Assembly (NCBI RefSeq): GCF_003369915.1
Contig: NW_022881603.1
Span: 10,771,249 to 10,835,248 of the forward strand
From: Drosophila miranda
Taxonomy: Eukaryota > Arthropoda > Insecta > Diptera > Drosophilidae
DNA: 64,000 bases
Direction of reading: 5' to 3'
Shown here piece by piece: positions 1 to 11,308 of this stretch (position 1 is the first letter of the stretch; each line of letters starts with the position of its first letter). The notes under the pieces are model-generated. The model saw only the letters and a list, made by a program, of their open reading frames with translations, did no database searches and was not told the origin of the DNA. The position numbers were made by a program, and so were the translations under genes.

Positions 1-895
1 GAAAGGAGGGCGACAGGAAGAAGAGAACGGCACACAGACGAGATCTGAAACCCCAACCCGAGGAGCGAGAGACACAGGGGTGAAGGAGAATGGCTGTAAT
101 AGGTCGCCCTAAAGGGTCACGCAGGACCAGGAACGGTAGAGTGCCACGCAGGACACTGGGGAAGGGTGCCGCGCAGGACACGCACGAGACTCGTCAGCAC
201 GCAGGGTGATGGACTTGTGCACTTAGATTAAAAAAAAAAAAGGCGAACAGGAAGACTGTGGTTGGAGAAATCTGAAAAAAGCGAAAATTAGTAAAAAGAA
301 AGGAAAATAAAACGAGAAGAGGAAAAGCTCAGCAAATCTGAACAGGAAACGCGTCACCCAAAGCTGGGAGGCGAATCCAGGGTCGGGGAGTGTAATCTCA
401 GACAGCGGATGACCAGGAAAAACCCAGGGGCCAGGTTCACGCCTCAACGCGGACTCACGGGGCAACTACGAGCGTCGGGCCGGAACGACGGGTGCCGCTC
501 ATGCGTGGACTACGGGAAGGGGGTGGGTCCATCAAAGATGGAAAAGTTTTATCCATGAGCCAACAGAGAAACGCGGCGAGAACACAACAGTATCCAAAAA
601 AAGAAGGGATAAGGCGAAATCGGATAGAGAGCGGAGAGCGCGACGGCACTCGCACAACCAGGGGAAAGATGCCGTTAGAGAGCGCGGCCGGCAGAGAGAC
701 GAGGCTGAGGGCCATGAGTACAAACGCAACAACCGTTAGAACCAGGCGGGAGAGACCGAGACACGGAGCGCCGGCACCGGTAGAGGGAACGATTGGCAAT
801 GCAACGCGTGTATATAGGCGGGTGGAAAACGGAACAGCGAACACTTGAAGGTAATTATCACCAGAAAGAACGCAAGAAAAGCAGCAAGAAAAAAA

Positions 896-2632
896 ATGGA
901 GATGAAACGCGGGCTCAACCACGAGGATGGCAGGAAGAAGATGGATGATATGAGGGCCTTCCTGGAGGAGCAACAGGCGATCGTGGGAGGAGGGGGCTAT
1001 CGCGCCGGTACTTCTCGTCAGCGACGGGCGTCTCTGCTCTCGCGTAGCGACGAGGAGGATTGGTGCGATGGCTCCCAGTTCCTTCAACTGCTGGCCTCGC
1101 CGTTGGTGTCACCGGCGCCATCGGGGCACGACTCGGTGTCGCCGACGGTGTCATCGGATGAGGAGGAGGAGGAAGACGACGAGGTCATATGCACCGACGG
1201 CCCGCGCGCGCCAACCGCTCAGGAGAAGGCCAGATGGAGAAGGCAGCAAAGGGCGGAGCCGGAGACGAGGAAGGGAAGGCCGTTGACCCTGCGCGGCAAA
1301 ATTGAGGCGGTGAGGCGGAGGTTTCAGGAGGCGACGCCGGAGGAGAAGCGCCGGATGCACCAAGTGCTGGAGAGGGCGCGGGCGATCAGGCGGCGGAGGG
1401 ACGAGCGGATGGAGGCGCGGCGGCGACAGGCGGAAAGAGCCGCCAGTACGGAGGAGCACGGCCAAGAGAGCGACGAGGCGCCGCCACCCCCACCATTCCG
1501 GGTGGTGCTGCCGCCGATGCAGCCCCGGACCGACGAGGCGGAGACCGAGGGAACGCCGCCCCAGGCCACGGGCAAGCAGGCTACGAACCCAGAGGCCGAG
1601 TGGCAGCGGCGGCTGCAGCAGGCCGAGGAGGAGGAGGGCGAGCTGTGGCAACCTACGCCACCGGCCGAGGATGACGAGGGCTCCGAGAGGCGGCAGCCGC
1701 AGGCCGAGGAGGAGCAGCACCACCAGCACCAGCACCAGCAGCAGCAGCAGCAGCACCAGCACCAGCACCAGCAGCACCGGCAGCAGCAGCACCAGCAGCA
1801 GCAGCACCAGCAGCAGCAGCAACGGCAGCACCAGCAGCAGCAGCACCAGCAGCAGCAGCACCAGCAGCAGCAACAGCAGCACCAGCAGCAGCAGCACCAG
1901 CAGCACCAGCAGCCGCATCACCAGCAGCAGTGGCAGCAGCAACCACAGTGGAGGGGACCGGAGGCGGCCGTAATGGGTCCGTATGTATCGCAGGAGGTGC
2001 GGACCGCCGTGCGCCATGGGATGGTGTGGCACCACCAGACCCTGCACATCACGTGGGCCTCGGGGCCCGCCCCGAGCGAAGCCCAGCCAGAGGCCGGCGC
2101 CCGGGTGTGGGAGGAGAGTCCACGCGGCAGCAACAGCAGGGACCCGCGGAGGAGGGACCCCGGACCCGCCCCCACGACCTCAGCGGCAGCAATGGCGACG
2201 GCGGAGGCAGCGATGCGGACTGCAGAAGCGGCGAAGGTGACAGCAGAGACGCAGGCCGCGGAAATGGCGACGGCGGCCCAGCCGGCGACGGCGGTCCCGT
2301 CGGCGACGGCCGAAGCAGCGGCAGCCGCGGCGACGGCGGAGGCGGCGATGCGAACGGCAGTGGTGGCGACGACGGCAGCAGGGACGCATACCGCGGAAAC
2401 GGCGACGGCGGTCCAGACAGCGACGGCCGAGACAGCGGCAGAGGCGGCGACGGCGGCAGCAGAGACGCAGACCGCGGAAACGGCGACGGCGGCCCAGAAG
2501 CCGAGACGCGGGCCGCGGAAACGGCGACGGCGGCGACAGCACCGACGGAGGTGGAACTTGAGGCGTGGGAGCGCGGACCGTGAGTGTGGCCCACACCGGA
2601 GAGGTCGACGACGGCCGAGCGCCCGGCTCTGA
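896..2632 (+). CDS. His/Gln-rich gag-like ORF of an unclassified retroelement
   Basis: An ORF of about 578 codons. I chose the first ATG (896) over an upstream TTG in the same frame. The N-terminal third is charged (acidic run EEEEEDDE near residue 95, then Arg/Glu-rich helical sequence). The middle is a tract of about 75 residues of Gln and His encoded by CAG/CAC repeats. The C-terminal third is an Ala/Thr-rich imperfect repeat that turns Arg-rich at the end. No cysteine-knuckle, protease or RT motif is visible. A separate open stretch at 2746-2886 in another frame, after an in-frame TAG, ends near ...VFREQK and may be a displaced C-terminus. Next to an LTR-like block at 3.0-4.1 kb, gag or an accessory ORF of an LTR retrotransposon is the likeliest reading. 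A TATA-like TATATAGG lies at 811. Family not recognised. Confidence 0.4.
   Translation: MEMKRGLNHEDGRKKMDDMRAFLEEQQAIVGGGGYRAGTSRQRRASLLSRSDEEDWCDGSQFLQLLASPLVSPAPSGHDSVSPTVSSDEEEEEDDEVICTDGPRAPTAQEKARWRRQQRAEPETRKGRPLTLRGKIEAVRRRFQEATPEEKRRMHQVLERARAIRRRRDERMEARRRQAERAASTEEHGQESDEAPPPPPFRVVLPPMQPRTDEAETEGTPPQATGKQATNPEAEWQRRLQQAEEEEGELWQPTPPAEDDEGSERRQPQAEEEQHHQHQHQQQQQQHQHQHQQHRQQQHQQQQHQQQQQRQHQQQQHQQQQHQQQQQQHQQQQHQQHQQPHHQQQWQQQPQWRGPEAAVMGPYVSQEVRTAVRHGMVWHHQTLHITWASGPAPSEAQPEAGARVWEESPRGSNSRDPRRRDPGPAPTTSAAAMATAEAAMRTAEAAKVTAETQAAEMATAAQPATAVPSATAEAAAAAATAEAAMRTAVVATTAAGTHTAETATAVQTATAETAAEAATAAAETQTAETATAAQKPRRGPRKRRRRRQHRRRWNLRRGSADRECGPHRRGRRRPSARL
1711..1940 (+). repeat. CAG/CAC trinucleotide tract (poly-Gln/His coding)
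   Basis: An almost uninterrupted run of CAG, CAC and CAA triplets inside the gag-like ORF. It keeps all frames open on both strands, which produces spurious Ser/Thr-, Leu- and Ala/Gly-rich ORFs over the same bases. Confidence 0.9.
2195..2545 (+). repeat. Imperfect GC-rich coding repeat
   Basis: Degenerate units built on GCGGAAACGGCGACGGCGG repeat through this stretch. In the main frame they encode Ala-Thr-Ala-Glu-rich sequence, and in the next frame Gly-Asp-Gly-Gly-rich sequence. It looks like a minisatellite that expanded inside the retroelement ORF. Confidence 0.7.
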
Positions 2633-3019
2633 AGCGGCAGGCCTCCTGCCCGGAGCCCGGTGCAGGACCGAAGCGACCGGCCCTGCAACGGCAGAGCTCG
2701 GCACCAGCAGCCACGGTCCACTGGACGGCGATCCCGCGGTAGGAGTGGCCGGCGGCGGTGGTCCGCGCGCAGACCCAGATTCGCCTCGTGGGTAGGAGGG
2801 TGAAGAAGCTGGTGAGCGAGCGGGGTACCCGGTACCGCATTGCGATGTCGGCCACACGCACGGAGGTGTTCCGCGAGCAAAAGTAAGGAAAAAAAGGGGA
2901 AAGGAAAAAAAAAGAGCAAAGGAAAAAAAAGAAAGAAAAATCAGGGGCGAAACACGCGGGAAGAAAATGAATAAAGAGAGAAGAAAAAGAGAAAAGTGGA
3001 ATACTTACGGGGGAGAGAT

Positions 3020-4144
3020 ATCGAGTGGATCGCCTAAACGCCCCTACACCTTATCGATAGGTGGGGATTCGGCCCCAGCCAGAAAATTGCAAGGGCTGGC
3101 AGCGCCGCCCGAGCAAAGGCGCCAGAGGGCGAGGGCGCCCGTGATCCCAGATGCCGTAAGGAGCGCGCGTAAAATGGGGCCGTTTGAATGAGGAAAGCAC
3201 ACTCCGTCGCAAGGTCGCGGAAAACGGGAGTATTCCGCTGCGGGAAGAAAGAGGGGGTGTGAGGAACCGTGGTTCCCACAGGCCGAATTCGACCAAAGCA
3301 TAGCCGGATAAAGGCGGTGGGACGGTCGGATAAAGGCTGATGGCTGGCTGGATAAGGCGAAGGTCAGCCCAGATACCCACGGATAGCCGGATGCGGCGAA
3401 GAGGCCAAGGGCCCCGAGAGGAGAAGTGTCCCGCTCTCGGAGCAAGAGAAACGCGAGAGGCAGAGGAGACGGCGGGATCGGGCCGGCAGCGATCCGACGC
3501 ATGACCAAATAGGGGCATGGGATCACGCCACCGGCCAGGCCCCGTTACGAAGGCCGTGGAAACCAGGAGACGGCGATGGAAAACTACCAACGCCGAGCCG
3601 GGGCCCGTCAAGGGGCTATAAAAGGAGGCTGCGGCAACGAAGCGGCTCTTTTTTTCCGTGGAGAAGTGATCGCGCGCGCACGTTGAACCCCCGCCGAAAC
3701 GTGAGAGTAATACCCGGTACGGTTCGAAGAAGTGCAGTGAAGTGAATAACAACAGGAAGACAGGCCCCGCCTGCCCCCAGAGTGAGTCTAAGTTAAGAGG
3801 TGATCCACAGTTGCCGGCGGGAAGCTAAGAGGGGAGTGCGAGACGTAGAGTGCGGATTTGCGTGGCGGGCCAAAGCAATAGCGGAGGTCAAACTGCCCCA
3901 ATCAACAGCCTCAACGCTGCCACACCCGACGAGAGCCCACGCGTGGTGGAGATCCATAGATAAGCTGAATTGTAGCATCTAGCCCTAAGTCCTAATATAA
4001 GTACGAATAAAGAGAGATTCGATTAAAGAAAAGGAAGGTCTAATCATTTGTCGTTGGGGGCAACAATAAAAATACGTTGCGACGAATCGGCCGACCGCTG
4101 AGCGAGCCCAGCAAACTCAAGCGAACCAAGAAGCAGGTCCGTTA
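3020..4144 (+). mobile_element. LTR-like promoter/poly(A) block, end of retroelement
   Basis: After an A-rich, polypurine-like stretch (2880-2995) there is about 1.1 kb of non-coding sequence. It has a good TATAAAA box at 3617-3623 and a poly(A) signal AATAAA at 4006-4011, the order expected for U3-R-U5 of a long LTR. I cannot find a second copy in the window or a confident TG...CA boundary. Sequence beyond 4.02 kb (GTCGTTGGGGGCAAC) could be leader. A 5'-truncated Helitron cuts the block off at about 4145. The LTR assignment is inference. Confidence 0.35.
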
Positions 4145-4522
4145 CAACGTATATCTCAAAATTTCGCCCCACCCCCTTCCGCCTCCACAAAGGACGAAAA
4201 TCTGTTGCATCCACAATATTGCACATTCGAGAAAACTAAAAACGCAGAATCATAGATAATGACCATATCTATCAGATTGCTGAATGCTGAATGATCTGGA
4301 TCAGATCAGATCATTTTTATAGCCAGATGGAACAAATCAATTTGCACTGGCTACGCAGCACCCGACGTCACGCTCAGACTGATTTTCTGTCTCTCTCGCA
4401 CGCACTCCTTGTCGTGTCGTTTAATATTAGCGGCGTCTGCCGGAGGAGAGCCATACTGACTTAGTATCGGGTATAACTTTAGAGTTGCGGTGTCCGCAAC
4501 AACTCACAACGTTCCCCCTCGT
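4145..4522 (+). mobile_element. DINE-1/ISY-like Helitron, 5'-truncated
   Basis: The last ~380 bp of the element: the AAAATTTCGCC(C/A)CACCC block, the cytosine-rich TCTGTCTCTCTCGCACGCAC region, and the terminal hairpin GAGTTGCGG-TGT-CCGCAACAACTC followed by CCCCTCGTT. It joins the next truncated copy directly. Confidence 0.88.
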
Positions 4523-5182
4523 TTTTTCTCGCCCTGTCTCTCTCTAACACACACGTAGCATAGGCGGCTTTGCTTAGAGTAAAACATTAGCGCCTAGATC
4601 TCAGAGACTACAAAAGCTAGAGCAACCAAATTTGGTATCCACACTCCTAATATATCGGACCGAAACGAGTTTGTTTCAAAATTTCGCCACACCCCCTTCC
4701 GCCCCCGCAAAGGACGAAAATCTGGGGATATACAAAAATCTCAGAGACTATTAAGGCTAGAGTAACCAAATTTGGTATCCGCACTCCTGTTAGATCTTTC
4801 TATAAAACGTGTATCTCAAAATTTTACCGCACCCCCTTCCGCCCACACAAAAGACGAAAATCTGTTGCATCCACAATATTGCACATTCGAGAAAACTAAA
4901 AACGCAGAATCATAGATAATGACCATATCTATCAGATTGCTGAATGCTGAATGATCTGGATCAGATCAGATCATTTTTATAGACAATAGGAACAAATCAA
5001 TTTGCAGTGGCTACGCAGCGCCCGACGTCACGCTCAGACTGATTTTCTGTCTCTCTCGCACGCACTCTTTGTCGTGTCGTTTAATATTAGCGGCGTCTGC
5101 CGGAGGAGAGCCATACTGACTTAGTATCGGGTATAACTGTAGAGTTGCGGTGTCCGCAGCAACTCACAACGTTCCCCTCGTT
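4523..5182 (+). mobile_element. DINE-1/ISY-like Helitron, 5'-truncated
   Basis: Starts inside the element at TTTTTCTCGCCCTGTCTCTC, immediately after the CTCGTT end of the preceding copy, and runs to its own 3' hairpin and CCCCTCGTT. Confidence 0.88.
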
Positions 5183-5609
5183 ATTACTGTAATGGGTAAC
5201 GAGTACTTGGGCGAGATGGTATTACTCGGCTATGACCGGCACGTATTGTTTCCGGCTGCTGGCTCGTCAGCAAGGGGGTGGAGGTGTTTTATTGTCATAG
5301 TCCGAGGCCCTTTACTTTCTTTATTTTAAATTTAACGTGCAAGAAAAAAACAAGCCATACACCTCACCGGACAGAGTTCACTACAAATGACCACATAACA
5401 CGGACGATTACCTAAAAGACAGACGGACGATCCTCAGCTGTTTCGAGGACCCCTTGCCCACCCTACCTTGGTCATGCCATTCCATACATCTATCTGTCGG
5501 CCATGACCCCTTGGTGTGCCGACACGCGCTACAGGGGCTTGGAAGGGGAGATCATAAGAAGGGTTTAGTTAAACATTATAATGATATTTATTGGAACTAA
5601 ATTATACAT
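5183..5609. other. Unclassified spacer between inverted Helitrons
   Basis: About 430 bp with no credible ORF. It sits between 3'-facing ends of a forward and a reverse Helitron. It could be a solo LTR or relic, but I see no convincing terminal repeats or target duplication. Confidence 0.4.
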
Positions 5610-6735
5610 AACGAGGGGGAACGTTGTGAGTTGCTGCGGACACCGCAACTCTACGGTTATACCCGATACTAAGTCAGTATGGCTCTCCTCCGGCAGACGC
5701 CGCTAATATTAAACGACACGACAAAGAGTGCGTGCGAGAGAGACAGAAAATCAGTCTGAGCGTGACGTCGGGCGCTGCGTAGCCACTGCAAATTGATTTG
5801 TTCCTATTGGCTATAAAAATGATCTGATCTGATCCAGATCATTCAGCATTCAGCAATCTGATAGATATGGTCATTATCTATGACTCTGCGTTTTTAGTTT
5901 TCTCGAATGTGCAATATTGTGGATGCAACAGATTTTCGTCCTTTGTGTGGGCGGAAGGGGGTGGGGCGAAATTTTAAGATACACGTTTTATAGTAAGATC
6001 TAACAGGAGTGCGGATACCAAATTTGGTTACTCTAGCCTTAATAGTCTCTGAGATTTTTGAATATCCCCAGATTTTCGTCCTTTGCGGGGGCGGAAGGGG
6101 GTGTGGCGAAATTTTGAAACAAACTCGTCTCGGTCCGATATATTAGGGGTGTGGATACCAAATTTGGTTGCTCTAGCTTTTGTAGTCTCTGAGATCTAGG
6201 CGCTAATGTTTTACTCTAAGCAAAGCCGCCTATGCTACGTGTGTGTTAGAGAGAGACAGGGCGAGAAAAATTTAAATTGTTTTCTTGATGCTGGCTATAA
6301 TAATAATACGATCCAATTCAGATTGCGCAGTCTTAAAGATATGGTCATTCTCTACAACTCTACGTTTTTGGTTTTCTCATATCTTTAAAATTGTGGATGC
6401 CACAGATTTTCGTCCTTTGTGGGGGCGGAAGTGGGCGGGGCGAAGTTTTGAAATATTTTTGTAGCAGTGACATATCACAGAAGTCTGGATCCAAATCATC
6501 GTTGCTCTAGCTCTTATAGTCTTTGAGCACTAGGCGCTGAAGGGGACGGACAGACGGACAGACGGACGGACGGACAGACGGACAGACAGACAGGGCTCAA
6601 TCGACTCGGCTATTGATGCTGATCAAGAATATATATACTTTATGGGGTCGGAAACGATTCCTTCTGGACGTTACACACATCCACTTTTACCACAAATCTA
6701 ATATACCCCAATACTCATTTTGAGTATCGGGTATA
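5610..6735 (-). mobile_element. DINE-1/ISY-like Helitron, full length (reverse)
   Basis: Complete copy: 3' end AACGAGGGGGAACG with hairpin at the left, (GGAC/GACA)n tract near 6545-6592, and 5' end ...GAGTATCGGGTATA at the right. It belongs to the subfamily with the AAGCAAAGCCGCCTATGC block. Confidence 0.92.
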
Positions 6736-7071
6736 AAAATACGGGGTATATGTTCCCTCCCATAGGCTACCTGGGCCTGGTTCCCTTGAACTAGGATCAG
6801 GTAAACTTATAAACTAGTATTTGAATAAATGTGCAATGGTAAAGATTAAAATTTAAAGATAGAATATAAATGTTGATTCCTACGGGCTACGAAACGGTGA
6901 GGCAATTTGGTCGGAACACCCATAGACAATTTCTTCCATGCAGAAATTATTGTAATCAAATACCTAGTAAATAAACTCACTTTTACTGCGGATCCACCGT
7001 CGAAAGCGCTTTCTGATGGTTGCTGCAAAACTGTGGTTAATATGATATTTTGGGTTCGGGTGTATTATTAT
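6736..7071. other. Spacer between two Helitron 5' ends
   Basis: About 335 bp, AT-rich, with only short ORFs and no recognised domain. It separates a reverse and a forward Helitron whose 5' ends face each other. Confidence 0.4.
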
Positions 7072-8187
7072 TATACCCGATACTCAAAATGAGTATTGGG
7101 GTATATTAGATTTGTGGTAAAAGTGGATGTGTGTAACGTCCAGAAGGAATCGTTTCCGACCCCATAAAGTATATATACTCTTGATCAGCATCAATAGCCG
7201 AGTCGATTGAGCCCTGTCTGTCTGTCCGTCTGTCCGTCCGTCCGTCTGTCCGTCTGTCCGTCCCCTTCAGCGCCTAGTGCTCAAAGACTATAAGTGCTAG
7301 AGCAACGATGTTTTGGATCCAGACTTCTGTGATATGTCACTAATACAAAAATGTTTCAAAACTTCGCCCCGCCCACTTCCGCCCCCACAAAAGACGAAAA
7401 TCTGTGGCATCCACAATTTTAAAGATATGACAAAACCAAAAACGTAGAATTGTAGAGAATGACCATATCTTTAAGACTGCGGAATCTGAATTGGATCGTA
7501 TTATTATTATAGCCAGCATCAAGAAAACAATTTCATTTTTTCTCGCCCTGTCTCTCTCTAACACACACGTAGCATAGGCGGCTTTGCTTAGAGTAAAACA
7601 TTAGCGCCTAGATCTCAGAGACTACAAAAGCTAGAGCAACCAAATTTAATATCCACACTCCTAATATATCGGACCGAGACGAGTTTGTTTCAAAATTTCG
7701 CCACACCCCCTTCCGCCCCCGCAAAGGACGAAAATCTGGGGATATTCAAAAATCTCAGAGACTATTAAAGCTAGAGTAACCAAATTTGGTATCCGCACTC
7801 CTGTTAGATCTTACTATAAAACGTGTATCTTAAAATTTCGCCTTACCCCCTTCCGCCCCCACAAAAGACGAAAATCTGTTGCATCCACAATATTGAGGAT
7901 ACGAGAAAACTAAAAACGCAGAATCATAGATAATGATCATATCTATCAGACTGCTGAATCTGGATCAGATCAGATCATTTTTATAGCCAAAAGGAACAAA
8001 TCAATTTGCACTGGCCTCGCAGCACCCGACGTCACGCTCAGACTGATTTTCTGTCTCTCTCGCACGCACTCTTTGTCGTGTCGTTTAATATTAGCGGCGT
8101 CTGCCGGAGGAGAGCCGTACTGACTTAGTATCGGGTATAACTGTAGAGTTGCGGTGTCCGCAGCAACTCACAACGTTCCACCTCGTT
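7072..8187 (+). mobile_element. DINE-1/ISY-like Helitron, full length
   Basis: Complete forward copy from TATACCCGATACTC to the 3' hairpin and CTCGTT (here ...TTCCACCTCGTT). The CTGTCTGTCCGTC microsatellite is at 7215-7263. Confidence 0.92.
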
Positions 8188-9476
8188 TATGTATATGTAT
8201 GTAAACTTAAATAGCTGTTCTGCTGCTCGGTACTATTCTGCTTACTCTTATGTTAACTTATGTTACTTCACTCGGCTTATCGCCAGCCCCCTTCGGCTCC
8301 GTTGCTGGCGAGCGTTTTTATAGCTCGCTCGCTCTCCTATTGGGCTCTGCCTTTGCTGCTTGCGAGTTCTCTCTCTCCCCCGCTTTCACTCTCTGCCTAT
8401 GCACGCATCACCTTTGGCTCCGCTCGCCCTCTTTATTTTTTTGGGGCATTACCCTTGCAGCTCTGAGTATTGAACTCCAACAACACACTAACTCTTTCCT
8501 TCCCTATGTACTGCGGATCTTAATTGGGCCTTGTTAACTGTATACGGCACGTTTAGGTAGGATTTGCGCTATTTTCCTCCTTTTTCTCCGTTCGTATTTC
8601 ACCGGTGCTGAACTTTCCGCTATCGCAGATTATCGACCGTCCCGCTTTGTGGCCGCCGCCTCACCGACGTCGATCCGGCTGCCCGCGAAGGTCGAGCCTC
8701 TCTGAATTTTTTCTGCGTCTCTGATCCCTCGCTCTGTGCTGCGACGGATCAGCTGCTTGGAGCGCCGCTGCTTCGCCAGCCCAAATTGCTAGGCGCCAAA
8801 TCTAGTGCAGGGAGAAAGAACCGTCTAACGTATTCGGCCCCGAAAGATCTGTGGTATCCCACTTTTTGTTCCTCTTACCCGTCAATCTTGGCCCCAGTGG
8901 CCGACCACCTAGCTTCAGTTATCGTAGTCCCGCGACTTTTGCTTTGCTGCTGCTGGATACCACTCGCGCTTTGACAATATTCTTTTCTTGACTTTGGAAC
9001 TTTTTCATTAATGATTTTAGCTGAGCCTGTTCGGGGCGATGTTGGTCGCTCGACATCCAAATTCCAAAAGGAAGATGGACACGCTACCATCCACTATGAG
9101 ACCGGTCGGATCCGCTGGATGACGTTCGAATGTCATCGCTTTCTCCTCTTTCTCTTCACCTGCCATCAGCGTTAACTCACCCCCAGAGGGAGCCAACCTT
9201 TCAGAGCACCGTTTAAGAGCCCCTGACTCCAAAACCCCCTGTAGCAGCGAGACTATGGCTGCCCATACAAAGCCGTTGGCGGTCAATTTAGTTTACGCCC
9301 TCAGCTACAAGCCTCTTACAACAGGTCGGTATATAAAAAAAAGAGGAAAATTACTTAACTGTTTTAGAAAATAAACTGAAATTACTTTATAACATGATAA
9401 AGAAAAAAGGGGTCAAAAGTGTAAGTCAGCAGTTTTGATGAAGATTGCCAGCTCTCTGAGATGTAGCGGCTCTTTT
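8188..9476. mobile_element. Possible minus-strand LTR-element remnant
   Basis: 1.3 kb without a clear gene. The minus strand shows a TGGCGCC sequence at 8792-8798 that could be a primer-binding site, and two short open stretches (9017-9286 and 8875-9090, both minus) with no recognised motif. The plus strand has a TTTTATAGC TATA-like box at 8316-8324 inside a GCTCGCTCGC region. A gypsy-like remnant is possible, but this rests on weak signals. Confidence 0.2.
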
Positions 9477-10592
9477 TATACCCGATACTCAAAATGAGTA
9501 TTGGGGTATATTAGATTTGTGGTAAAAGTGGATGTGTGTAACGTCCAGAAGGAATCGTTTCCGACCCCATAAAGTATATATATTCTTGATCAGCATCAAT
9601 AGCCGAGTCGATTGAGCCCTGTCTGTCTGTCCGTCTGTCCGTCCGTCCGTCTGTCCGTCCGTCCGTCCCCTTCAGCGCCTAGTGCTCAAAGACTATAAGA
9701 GCTAGAGCAACGATGTTTTGGATCCAGACTTCTGTGATATGTCACTGCTCTAAAAATATTTCAAAACTTCGCCCCGCCCACTTCCGCCCCCACAAAGGAC
9801 GAAAATCTGTGGCATCCACAATTTTAAAGATATGAGAAAGCCAAAAACTTAGAATTGTAGAGAATGACCATATCTTTAAGACTGCGGAATCTGAATTGGA
9901 TCGTATTATTATTATAGCCAGCATCAAGAAAACAATTTCATTTTTTCTTGCCCTGTCTCTCTCTAACACTTACGTAGCATATGCGGCTTTGCTTAGAGTA
10001 AAACATTAGCGCCTAGATCTCAAAGACTATAAAAGCTAGAGCAACCAAATTTGGTATCCACACTCCTAATATATCGGACCGAGACGAGTTTGTTTCAAAA
10101 TTTCGCCACACCCCCTTCCGCCCCCGCAAAGGACGAAAATCTGGGGATATTCAAAAATCTCAGAGACTATTAAAGCTAGAGTAACCAAATTTGGTATCCG
10201 CACTCCTGTTAGATCTTACTATAAAACGTGTATCTTAAAATTTCGCCCCACCCCCTTCCGCCCACACAAAGGACGAAAATCTGTTGCATCCACAATATTG
10301 CACATTCGAGAAAACTAAAAACGCAGAATCATAGATAATGACCATATCTATCAGATTGCTGATTCTGGATCAGATCAGATCATTTTTATAGCCAATAGGA
10401 ACAAATCAATTTGCAGTGGCTACGCAGCGCCCGACGTCACGCTCAGACTGATTTTCTGTCTCTCTCGCACGCACTCTTTGTCGTGTCGTTTAATATTAGC
10501 GGCGTCTGCCGGAGGAGAGCCATACTGACTTAGTATCGGGGATAACCGTAGAGTTGCGGTGTCCGCAGCAACTCACAACGTTCCCCCTCGTT
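9477..10592 (+). mobile_element. DINE-1/ISY-like Helitron, full length
   Basis: Complete forward copy, TATACCCGATACTC to CCCCCTCGTT. Its 3' end abuts the I-type LINE fragment directly. Confidence 0.92.
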
Positions 10593-11308
10593 TTATTAAT
10601 AATTGATGTAAATTGTTATAATATTTAAAGATTTTGAATTTTCTTCTGAGCCCGGCAAATCTTTGGCAATCGAAGATCAGGTGTTCGGCATATTCAGTTA
10701 CATTGCACGTTTCGCAGATATTTGAGTCAATTGCTTTGATTCTGTGTAGGAAGACTTTGTCGTATGTGTGTCCCGTCATAAGTCTGTTAATGGTCGTGAT
10801 GCTTTTAGCATTCCATTTAAGAGAAAAATGCCAGGGTTTACTGGGTATGTCTGGAAATATGTCTATGAGGCTGGATCCCTTCGTCCTACACTTCGTCCTG
10901 TAGTCCTCATTCCATTTGTATACTAAAAAGTTCCTAATTTCTCTTTGAGCCTCCTTGTAGCTGTATTTTATATTTATTGTAAACCCCTCACTTGTAGCAG
11001 CCTTTGCTGCTATGTCAGTCTTTTCGTTGATGGCCACACCCTTGTGACCAGGGACCCATAGAATGAATGTCTGATTGGTTAATTATGTTGTGAATATCAT
11101 TCACTAGGTACGAGTCTGTATTCTTATTTTTAATTAAATTAATAGTTCCTAATCCATCACTTAAAATCAAAGCCTTTTTGTAATTATATTTAAGACATAG
11201 TTCGCAGGCCTTTTTAAGGCCTACGAGTTCGGCACCTACTGAGGATAATCTGTTTTCTATTTTGTACTTGTGGATATTTCCACTAGGCCATTCTACTATT
11301 GGAGAAGT
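10593..11308 (-). pseudogene. I-clade LINE fragment: RNase H domain and ORF2 C-terminus
   Basis: On the minus strand, 11037-10593 encodes a LINE ORF2 C-terminus. The RNase H signature WVPGHKGVAINEKTDIAAKA spans about 11055-11000. The downstream region has the Cys/His pattern CETC...H..FDC that follows RNase H in I-factor-like elements (near 10640-10700). Upstream, 11300-11060 continues RNase H in a shifted frame (VGAELVGLKKACELC), so the domain carries a frameshift near 11060. The 5' end stops at the helicase duplication boundary, and the 3' end is cut by the Helitron before any stop codon. Confidence 0.75.

Noticed and set aside
1151-2047. Long Leu-rich ORF on the minus strand, and Ser/Thr- and Ala/Gly-rich ORFs in other frames
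   Set aside because: They are shadows of the CAG/CAC repeat, which has no stop in any frame; the composition is that of the repeat alone.
6545-6592. Regular GACA/GGAC repeats that might suggest a CRISPR-like or regulatory array
   Set aside because: They are a simple tetranucleotide microsatellite inside Helitrons; there are no spacers and the genome is eukaryotic.
7340-7564. Repeated 60-95 aa ORFs inside the Helitrons (for example MLERDRARKNEIVF at 7.5, 9.9 and 19.3 kb)
   Set aside because: They recur only because the non-coding Helitron recurs, shift or break between copies, and show no protein-like conservation.
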